Origin: an uncultured Verrucomicrobiota bacterium
Lineage (GTDB): Bacteria; Verrucomicrobiota; Kiritimatiellia; RFP12; UBA3636
NCBI GenBank assembly: GCA_946534745.1
Contig: CAMNDA010000137.1
Span: forward strand, 1-5,179
Direction: 5' to 3'
Length of the DNA: 5,179 nt
Shown piece after piece: positions 1 through 5,179 of the stretch; positions within the stretch are counted from its first letter, which is position 1, and each line of letters opens with the position of its first letter. A program made the position numbers and the translations under genes. The notes under the pieces are model-generated. The model was given only the letters and a program-made list of their open reading frames with translations, made no database searches and was not told the origin of the DNA.

Positions 1-1839
1 CGGGCCGTCGCGGCGAGCCGCGCGACGGCGGCGCTTGACTACGACGTCTGTTCCAACGGCCTCGCGCGCGTGCCGGCGGAGGGCGCCCCGCGGCGCTTCT
101 TCCGGATCGAAAGCTCCTACGAACCGTTCGCGAAGGGCGCCGCCCTGCCGCGCGCCCCCGTCCGCGCCGACCTGGAGGTCCCGCTCTCCAGGATCGAGGA
201 GAAGGACGGCGACTTCGACGCCTCGACGGGAACGCTCACCCTCCCCAAGCCGAACAAGTCGTCGCAGATCTGGTTCGGCAGCAACAAGTGGAACGAGCCC
301 GTCGACGCGACGGACTACGAGTGGCTCGTCATCGAGAAGCGCAACGCCACGGACACGTTCAACGTCCGCCTCTACTACAACGACCCGGACGGCGGCGACG
401 GCGCCATCCAGTCCACCCTGCGTTGCGAGACCTATCGGGACCGCTGCTACCTCCGGCTCGACCCGCGCTACCGGGGGTCCGTCCGGATGATCCAGTTCCA
501 GGCCGACACGAACGGCTGGCACTACGTCCCGAGCGACACGGTCGTCACGCTGGACCGGATCTACTTCACGCAGAGCCGGCCCATCGTGCCCGTCGTCGAC
601 GAAGGGCCCGCCGTCCCGTTCGACGACTCCGTCCCGGCGACGAACCTCGTCCGCGCGATGAAGGCCGGGTGGAACCTCGGCGGCTCGCTCGAGTGCAACG
701 CCCCGTCGTGGGACCCGGACCTCACGCTGGGGCTCGACACGGAGGTGATCTGGGGCTCGCCCTACTGCACCGAGGAGATGATCCGGTGGCCCGCGGAGCA
801 CGGCTACTCGACCCTCCGCATCCCCGTCACCTGGTACAACCACGTCATCGACGCGGACTACACGATCGACCCGGACTGGATGCGGCGCGTGAAGCAGGTC
901 GTGGACTGGGCGATCGGCGCGGGCTACTACGTGATCCTCAACGAGCACCATTCCGTCCGGGAGAACATGCGCCGCCCCCTCGCGCGCGGCGACGGCTACA
1001 TCGTCCGGGACGATCCGAACGACATCGCCGAGTCGCGCCGCTTCCTCAAGGCGGTCTGGGAGCAGATCTGCGCCGCGTTCAACGACGGATACGACGAACA
1101 CCTCGTCTTCGAGACGATGAACGAGCCGCGCAACACCGACGAGACGCACGGCCACGCCTGGCAGCCGGGCCTGGCGTGCTACTACTACAACAACGAGCTG
1201 GGCCACTGGAGGACGTGGTGCGACAACCGCTCGTGCCCCGAATGCCTCGCCGACTACGCGATCCTCAACGACTACAACCAGCTGTGCCTCGATACGATCC
1301 GCGCGAGCGGCGGCAACAACGCGAAGCGCTTCGTCATGGTCCCCGCGCTCTGCACCGGGCGCGACACCCTCCGCGCGGACGACGGCATGACGGACGAGCA
1401 GTCCCGGCGGACCGGCGAGGCGCAGTCGCCCGGCCTCTTCCGCATGCCGCGCGACACCGCCCGCGACAAGCTCCTCCTGACGATCCACGACTACGCGCTC
1501 GGCACGGACTCGTCCAATCCCAAGACGGCGTTCACGGACGCGATGAAGACGGACCTCGAGGACTGTTTCCGGGCGCTCCACGACCACTACACCGCGACGG
1601 GCGGCGTCCCGATCGTGATCGGCGAGGCGGGCGCGTTCCGCAAGAAGATCCCGCTCGCGGTGCGGCTTGAATGGATCCGCTACTTCGCGGGCCTGGCGCG
1701 GCGGTACGGCATGGCGCTCGTCTACTGGGACTCCGGCGAGGACCGCGAGGCCACCATGGCCGAGTTCGACCGCGCCGGTCTCCGGTTCTTCGAGCCGGAG
1801 TTCGTCCAGGCCTTCCTCGGCGCGATGGAGGGCAACTAG
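1..1839 (+). CDS. Secreted glycoside hydrolase family 5 enzyme (endo-beta-glucanase-like) with N-terminal beta-sandwich module; 5' end outside window
   Basis: This is a probable extracellular endo-acting beta-glycanase (cellulase, xyloglucanase or mannanase type; substrate cannot be fixed from sequence). The frame is open from base 1, giving 612 visible residues, and the first in-frame GTG (position 70) has no ribosome site, so the gene almost certainly starts upstream. Residues about 35-190 look like a beta-sandwich carbohydrate-binding module, ending in the strand VTLDRIYFT. The GH5 domain runs from about 215 (KAGWNLGG) to 600. Visible family motifs are the conserved Arg in TLRIPVTW (273), the HH pair in ILNEHHS (316-317), the acid/base Glu in ETMNEPR (375), His in TIHDY (496), the nucleophile Glu in VIGEAGAF (542) and Trp in YWDSG (576). 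Spacing and the NLGGSLE start recall subfamily GH5_4, tentatively. A Cys-rich insert lies at 393-429. The gene ends in TAG and converges with the minus-strand unit. Family assignment is firm; substrate is not. Confidence 0.93.
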   Translation, partial: RAVAASRATAALDYDVCSNGLARVPAEGAPRRFFRIESSYEPFAKGAALPRAPVRADLEVPLSRIEEKDGDFDASTGTLTLPKPNKSSQIWFGSNKWNEPVDATDYEWLVIEKRNATDTFNVRLYYNDPDGGDGAIQSTLRCETYRDRCYLRLDPRYRGSVRMIQFQADTNGWHYVPSDTVVTLDRIYFTQSRPIVPVVDEGPAVPFDDSVPATNLVRAMKAGWNLGGSLECNAPSWDPDLTLGLDTEVIWGSPYCTEEMIRWPAEHGYSTLRIPVTWYNHVIDADYTIDPDWMRRVKQVVDWAIGAGYYVILNEHHSVRENMRRPLARGDGYIVRDDPNDIAESRRFLKAVWEQICAAFNDGYDEHLVFETMNEPRNTDETHGHAWQPGLACYYYNNELGHWRTWCDNRSCPECLADYAILNDYNQLCLDTIRASGGNNAKRFVMVPALCTGRDTLRADDGMTDEQSRRTGEAQSPGLFRMPRDTARDKLLLTIHDYALGTDSSNPKTAFTDAMKTDLEDCFRALHDHYTATGGVPIVIGEAGAFRKKIPLAVRLEWIRYFAGLARRYGMALVYWDSGEDREATMAEFDRAGLRFFEPEFVQAFLGAMEGN

Positions 1840-1852
1840 GGCGGGTTGACCT

Positions 1853-1899
1853 AAAAAAGCAGCTGGCCGTCGCGCGCGGATGCGCGCGAGGCCAACTGC
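1853..1899 (-). terminator. Intrinsic terminator of the minus-strand operon
   Basis: Bases 1859-1877 pair with 1882-1899 in an 18-position stem containing 17 pairs, one C/A mismatch (1863/1895) and one bulged G (1869), closed by the four-base loop GGAT. On the minus strand the stem is followed directly by six T residues (A6 at 1853-1858 on the + strand), which is the classic Rho-independent layout. It begins 31 bases past the minus-strand stop codon at 1931. Read in the + direction there is no T tract after the stem, so it should not be an efficient intrinsic terminator for the GH5 gene, although the hairpin could protect that transcript's 3' end. Confidence 0.83.
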
Positions 1900-1930
1900 G
1901 GGGCGCGCCACGCCGGACGGCGCGAGCGCT

Positions 1931-4738
1931 CTAGCGCAGGAGCATCACCGTGGGCGGGTTCTGGTCCGGATCCTTCCACCAGCGGACGACCTGGTTGCAG
2001 CCGCTCGCCGCCCAGGTGCCTTCTCCGGTGTAGGTTTCCGGCAGACGGATCGTGAATTGTTTGTTCGTCTCCGCGAAGGCGCGGAATTCGTCCCGGTGGT
2101 GCCATTCGAACCAGTTCGTGACGGTCGTCACGCCCCACGGCGTGTTCGACCACACGTCGTTGCTCCACCCGAGCTTCGGGAATCCGCGGTACCAGACGTT
2201 GACGTTGAATCCCTGGACGGCGGACGTGTCGGAAAAGCACCGGCCGCTGAAATACTGCAGCGTGACGGGCAGATCGACCTCCTTGATGGCGTTGTTCCCG
2301 CCGAACGCGCGGCCGTCCCCGGACCCGTAGGGGCCCAGATGCGTCACGCCGTACGCCGCCTTGAACGAGCGGATGGAGGAACCGTAGAAGGCGTAGCTCG
2401 GAACGACCGGAACGCCCCGCGGCCAGACAATGTCGTTCGTGAGGGACGGGCAGTAGCCGAACACCCGCCCGCCCGCGACCTTGAGGGTGGACGGGACATG
2501 GCCGATCGTCTCCAGCGCGGAGCAGCCGTTGAAGCAGTTGTTCGCGCCGGAGTCCGTGCCCAGGTTCTCGAGCCCCTCGTTGAGAATCGCGGCGCGCAGG
2601 ATCTTGTTGCCCTCGAACGCGGCGCGGCCGACCTTGCGCATCGTCGGAGGAAAGACGATGTTCGTGACGGAGGAGGATCCGTTGAACGGCCCTTCGCCGA
2701 CGATTTCGACGATCGTCCATCCGCCCGCGACGCCGGGCGAGAAGTCGAGATTCACGGCCTGGGGATTCCCGCGGTTGTCCCCCAGCGTCAGCTCGCTCCC
2801 GTTCGCGGTCACTTTCTTCACGACATTCGTGAACGGATACGAGTCGACCCACGTGAGCGTCTTGGCGGACGGGTCGTAGACCCACTTGCGTTCGAGGTAG
2901 GACGCGGTGCCGGGGACGACCGTGTCGGACCATTCCGCCCGGTAGGGACGGCCGGACACTACGACGTAGACGACGACGCGCGCCAAAGTGGAATGCGCGG
3001 GCTGCGCGAGTCCGGCCCACGAAAGGCGGCCGGGCCCCGCCGGGAACGCGCGCACGCCCTGCGAGACGCCGTCGAGGAAGAGCTCCGCCTCGCCCGCGAA
3101 TTCGTTGTCGAGCAGGCGCTCGTGCACGGAGAGCGTGCCGTTCTCCGCCGTCTCCCACACGAGCGGCGTCCCGACGAACGGCAGCCCGCGGGTCGTCTGA
3201 ACGCCGGAGAGGGCCCGGTACTCGACGAATCCCCACGAATTGACGATACGGGCGCGCAGGTGGTAGCCGGCGTTCTCCGCGAGGCCGGAGACCTGGAGGT
3301 TCGTCGCGACGCCGAGCGTCGCGTCGACCTCCTCCGATACGCCCGCGAGGACGCCGAACCCGGAGGTCTCCGACGCCTCGAGCCGGACGCGCGCGCCGGT
3401 CGAATCGAGGCCCCAGTCCGTCACGGTCACGGCGGCATTAAGCGCACCGAGCTTCGGATCGAGCGCGGCGATCGTCGAGGTCGACATCGTCGGCAGGAGC
3501 GTCTGCAGCGGGCCGACCGTCGCCGAGACGTTGGAGGCGTTCGCGTTGTTCGACCCCGCCACGCGCGCGTAGTAGACCGTGTTCGAGACGAGGCCCGACG
3601 TGTAGGCCGTCTCCGAGCCGGCCGTCGAGAGCGAAAGCGGGATCGTTTTCACGATGTGCGAGAAGGCGTCGTCCGTCGCGATCTCGACGGAGGCCGATGC
3701 AATGGCGGTGGCGCCGACGCCGACGGACGCGACGACCGCCGTGAACGTCATGTTGGTGTAGCCGACGTCGGTGCAGACGAGGTCGAACGTCGGGACGGGC
3801 TTCGGCACGGGCGCCGCGGCCGTGAACTGCGTGTAGGGCTCCGTCGCGTAGTCCGTGCGCTGGAGCCGGAGCGCGACGAAGTTCGCGCCGGCCGCGCCGG
3901 GGACCGTATAGGGAACGGACGCCGCGCTCCCCGCGGCGACGGTTCCGAGAACGGCCGAGTGCGCCCAGGCGGACGGCAGGTCGCCGCCGTTCGACGCGCC
4001 GTAGAACGCCGTGAGGACGCCTTCGGAAGGCACGTCCGCGAACGATGCGACGACGGCGAGGTCGTCGCCGTCCACCGCGACGGAGTCGAGCGTCATGTAG
4101 TCCGTCTCGGACTTCACGATGCGCAGCAGCGAGCAGTCGCCCGGGTCAAGGAACTTCTGCCACGGCGGCGCGCCCCAAGTGGCGTCGGCGTACTTGAGGT
4201 TCTCCGTGTTGAACGCGACACCGCAGTCGTTGTGGAGCGGACCGATGTAGTTCTCGCCGTTGATGCCGCCGCGGAAGTCGAAGTTCACCCAGCCCGTTTC
4301 CGACGGCGACCACGTCACGTCGCCCTTGTTCCACCAGCCCGTGCTGTAGAGCCTCCGCACGCCGTCCACCTTGCACCAGACGTAGCGGCCGTGGTAGAAG
4401 GAGAGCATGTAGGTCTTGCCCTTCTCGACGAACCATTGCCCGCCGTAGCCGAACATCTCGTTCTTGTGCCAGGTGTAGACGGCGTTGTCGTAGGCGTTCG
4501 TGCCGGACTGGCCGGCGCTGCCGCGTGGGTCGACGTCGGTCGACTTGGTGTACTCCATGAACGTGCCCTGGCACGGCACGGCGCCGGGCCATTCGGCGAC
4601 GGGGACGCTTTCGTCCACCCATTCGTGCGTGTCGTCGTGGATGAACCACAACCCCGGCTGGTAGACCGTGGCGCGGGCGGAGAGAGCGAGGAAGGCGAGC
4701 GCGGGGAAGGCGAGCGCGGGGAGGACGAGACGCTTCAT
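1931..4738 (-). CDS. Large secreted multidomain protein: lectin/PA14-like module, FN3-like modules, BspA-type leucine-rich repeats
   Basis: The product has 935 residues and is probably an extracellular or surface binding/adhesion protein; no catalytic motif was recognised. The chosen ATG at 4738 opens a clear signal peptide (MKR, hydrophobic core, SARA cleavage near residue 23); the frame is open further upstream, but only as a shadow of the preceding gene. Residues about 45-200 form a Trp/Gly-rich beta-sandwich with a GKTYMLSFYHGRYVWCKVDG stretch that recalls PA14-like ligand-binding domains. Residues about 205-310 are another beta-rich unit. Residues about 315-413, 414-518 and 520-612 look like FN3-type modules (for example SNTVYYARV and ENAGYHLRARI). 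Residues about 680-850 carry six or seven degenerate repeats of 22-29 residues of the BspA/LRR_5 kind (VTNIVFPPTMRKVGRAAFEG and similar). The tail (850-935) is Trp-rich. No PEP-CTERM, autotransporter barrel or other sorting signal is evident. The start lies 5 bases after the upstream stop with no good ribosome site. Domain names are by eye; function is inferred. Confidence 0.87.
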   Translation of the reverse strand: MKRLVLPALAFPALAFLALSARATVYQPGLWFIHDDTHEWVDESVPVAEWPGAVPCQGTFMEYTKSTDVDPRGSAGQSGTNAYDNAVYTWHKNEMFGYGGQWFVEKGKTYMLSFYHGRYVWCKVDGVRRLYSTGWWNKGDVTWSPSETGWVNFDFRGGINGENYIGPLHNDCGVAFNTENLKYADATWGAPPWQKFLDPGDCSLLRIVKSETDYMTLDSVAVDGDDLAVVASFADVPSEGVLTAFYGASNGGDLPSAWAHSAVLGTVAAGSAASVPYTVPGAAGANFVALRLQRTDYATEPYTQFTAAAPVPKPVPTFDLVCTDVGYTNMTFTAVVASVGVGATAIASASVEIATDDAFSHIVKTIPLSLSTAGSETAYTSGLVSNTVYYARVAGSNNANASNVSATVGPLQTLLPTMSTSTIAALDPKLGALNAAVTVTDWGLDSTGARVRLEASETSGFGVLAGVSEEVDATLGVATNLQVSGLAENAGYHLRARIVNSWGFVEYRALSGVQTTRGLPFVGTPLVWETAENGTLSVHERLLDNEFAGEAELFLDGVSQGVRAFPAGPGRLSWAGLAQPAHSTLARVVVYVVVSGRPYRAEWSDTVVPGTASYLERKWVYDPSAKTLTWVDSYPFTNVVKKVTANGSELTLGDNRGNPQAVNLDFSPGVAGGWTIVEIVGEGPFNGSSSVTNIVFPPTMRKVGRAAFEGNKILRAAILNEGLENLGTDSGANNCFNGCSALETIGHVPSTLKVAGGRVFGYCPSLTNDIVWPRGVPVVPSYAFYGSSIRSFKAAYGVTHLGPYGSGDGRAFGGNNAIKEVDLPVTLQYFSGRCFSDTSAVQGFNVNVWYRGFPKLGWSNDVWSNTPWGVTTVTNWFEWHHRDEFRAFAETNKQFTIRLPETYTGEGTWAASGCNQVVRWWKDPDQNPPTVMLLR
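4691..4720 (-). repeat. Perfect 15-bp tandem duplication within a signal-peptide coding region
   Basis: The + strand reads GAAGGCGAGCGCGGG twice without a mismatch (4691-4705 and 4706-4720). On the coding strand each unit encodes one turn of the PALAF-PALAF repeat in the hydrophobic core of the signal peptide of the large secreted protein. The duplication is in frame and lengthens the core by five residues. Confidence 0.9.
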
Positions 4739-4743
4739 GGGGG

Positions 4744-4986
4744 TCAGGATTGGTTGACGTACACGGTCTTGTAGGCCGCGAGCCCGTTGAACACCGCGAC
4801 GTCGCCGGCGACGTGCGGGTAGGTCATTGCGGCGGCGCCGTCCTCCATGACCCAGTTGGCCGTTGCGGTCCAGTTGCCACCGTTCGCGTTGACCCAGTAG
4901 TAGAACGTCTGTCCGTCCGCCCGCGCGAACGGCGCGAATGCGGACATGACGAGGGCGAGAAGGAGGACAAACGGGAGCTTCTTCAT
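4744..4986 (-). CDS. Small secreted protein, apparently the truncated N-terminus of a beta-helix/autotransporter-type passenger
   Basis: This 80-residue product begins with a textbook signal peptide (MKKLPFVLLLALVMSAFAPFARA, split here by positions: charged residues 2-3, hydrophobic core 4-20, cleavage after ARA at 23). The mature part of about 57 residues holds the pattern WVNANGGNW, then TANW, then YPHVAGDVAVFNG and TVYVN. This spacing of G-NW, NW, P--GD-A-F and TV-V resembles the first coil of autotransporter-associated beta-strand repeat proteins, which usually run to many hundreds of residues. Here it stops at TGA (4744-4746) after one coil. It is preceded by GAGG seven bases before the ATG and by a plausible promoter, so it is probably expressed. 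It is either a genuine small secreted protein or the remnant of a longer gene. Five bases separate it from the next gene, in a different frame. The family resemblance is by eye. Confidence 0.72.
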   Translation of the reverse strand: MKKLPFVLLLALVMSAFAPFARADGQTFYYWVNANGGNWTATANWVMEDGAAAMTYPHVAGDVAVFNGLAAYKTVYVNQS

Positions 4987-4993
4987 GGGTCAA

Positions 4994-4997
4994 CCTC
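4994..4997 (-). promoter_or_regulatory. Ribosome binding site of the 80-residue secreted protein
   Basis: The coding strand reads GAAGAGGTTGACCC before the ATG at 4986. GAGG (4997-4994) lies seven bases from the start codon, a normal Shine-Dalgarno distance, and supports this start. The downstream gene has no comparable motif before its own ATG. Confidence 0.6.
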
Positions 4998-5078
4998 TTC
5001 TGAGTTCGTGATTCGATCCGGTGGAAATTCGAGGTCCTGCGCGAAGGAGGCTGGGAGGGAGAGGAATCAATGTAGCCG

Positions 5079-5107
5079 ATTTTAGCGCAGGGAAGACGAA
5101 AATGCAA
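5079..5107 (-). promoter_or_regulatory. Probable sigma70-type promoter of the minus-strand gene pair
   Basis: On the minus strand a -35-like TTGCAT (5107-5102) is separated by exactly 17 bases from a -10-like TAAAAT (5084-5079; five of six match TATAAT). Transcription would start near 5072, giving a leader of about 86 nt to the ATG at 4986. The leader is pyrimidine-rich at 5030-5070 and shows no strong hairpin. This is one of the few AT-rich patches in the window. The -35 matches only three of six consensus positions, so the call rests mainly on the -10 box, the spacing and the location. Confidence 0.52.
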
Positions 5108-5114
5108 GCCATTG

Positions 5115-5179
5115 CGAACGCCAAGGACTCTCTCACCCGGCTTCGCCGGGAGCCCCCTCTGGGAGGGGGCCGGCGTTCG
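5115..5179. repeat. Compound palindromic element (two hairpins inside an outer inverted repeat), REP/MITE-like
   Basis: Two perfect hairpins sit one base apart. The first pairs CCCGGC (5136-5141) with GCCGGG (5145-5150) around a TTC loop; the second pairs GCCCCCTC (5152-5159) with GAGGGGGC (5163-5170) around a TGG loop. Both are enclosed by an outer inverted repeat, CGAACGCC (5115-5122) and GGCGTTCG (5172-5179), which reaches the last base of the window and may be longer. The whole could fold as a three-way junction on either strand. There is no T tract inside the window. CCGGCTTCGCCGG followed by CCCCCTC/GAGGGGG resembles short palindromic repeats dispersed between genes in many bacterial genomes; repetition elsewhere cannot be tested here. 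A terminator for a gene to the right is the main alternative. Confidence 0.62.

Noticed and set aside
70..72. GTG as the real start of the GH5 gene
   Set aside because: No ribosome site precedes it, the frame is open to base 1, and no signal peptide follows, which a secreted enzyme of this type needs. The gene is treated as 5'-partial.
288..1670. A 460-residue Arg/Pro-rich frame overlapping the GH5 gene
   Set aside because: It is a frame-shifted shadow of the GH5 reading frame, with low-complexity Arg-rich composition and no motifs.
1902..1930. Extra small palindromes (GGCGCGCC, GCGCC/GGCGC, AGCGCT) beside the terminator
   Set aside because: Stems of 4-5 pairs made only of G and C are expected by chance at this base composition, and no T tract follows them.
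1851..3236. A 461-residue minus-strand frame overlapping the large secreted protein
   Set aside because: It is an Arg-rich shadow in another frame, runs through the terminator hairpin, and has no recognisable domain or ribosome site.
1880..4774. A 964-residue open frame on the + strand, antisense to the large secreted protein
   Set aside because: Its product is dominated by Arg, Asp, Glu, Val and Gly with no domain, signal peptide or ribosome site. High-GC coding DNA often leaves a complementary frame free of stops. The minus-strand protein has a signal peptide, recognisable modules and a terminator.
4739..5107. Upstream extension of the 935-residue protein to a TTG-type start at 5107
   Set aside because: The extension is Arg-rich, overlaps the 80-residue gene in another frame and the promoter, and would bury the signal peptide at residue 124. 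The ATG at 4738 is far better.
5115..5179. CRISPR repeat or tRNA-like cloverleaf
   Set aside because: There is only one copy with no spacer pattern, and the arms do not fit tRNA stem lengths, conserved bases or an anticodon loop.

Overview
The window is very GC-rich bacterial DNA with two convergent transcription units that meet at about 1840-1930. The protein types suggest a polysaccharide-degrading member of the PVC superphylum, most likely Kiritimatiellota or Verrucomicrobiota from a gut, rumen or sediment community. The clues are a large secreted mosaic of a lectin-like module, FN3-like modules and BspA-type leucine-rich repeats, and a secreted protein that begins like an autotransporter-type beta-helix passenger. 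This taxonomic call is inferred from protein style only; there is no rRNA or marker gene here.

Left half, + strand (1-1839): the 3' part of a gene for a secreted glycoside hydrolase family 5 enzyme. It has an N-terminal beta-sandwich module that may bind carbohydrate, then a (beta/alpha)8 catalytic domain with both catalytic glutamates intact. The reading frame is open from the first base, so the true start, signal peptide and promoter lie to the left of the window. An unusual cysteine-rich insertion follows the catalytic NEP motif.

Junction (1840-1930): a long GC-rich hairpin with a T6 tract on the minus-strand side. It reads as the intrinsic terminator of the minus-strand unit.

Right half, - strand (5107 down to 1931): a plausible sigma70-type promoter (TTGCAT, 17 bp, TAAAAT), a leader of about 86 nt, then two closely spaced genes. 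The first encodes an 80-residue secreted protein that looks like the amputated start of a beta-helix passenger. Five bases after its stop codon begins a gene for a 935-residue secreted multidomain protein. The second gene lacks a clear Shine-Dalgarno sequence, which suggests translational coupling. Its signal peptide contains a perfect 15-bp tandem duplication.

Right edge (5115-5179): a compact palindromic element with two adjacent perfect hairpins enclosed by an outer 8-bp inverted repeat that runs into the window end. It resembles REP/MITE-like mobile intergenic palindromes.

In function, the GH5 enzyme would cleave a beta-glucan or hemicellulose outside the cell. The large minus-strand protein looks like an extracellular binding or adhesion factor. 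The convergent arrangement means they are not co-transcribed, so a shared pathway is only an inference from proximity. No defence system, CRISPR array, tRNA, rRNA or transposase gene was seen.
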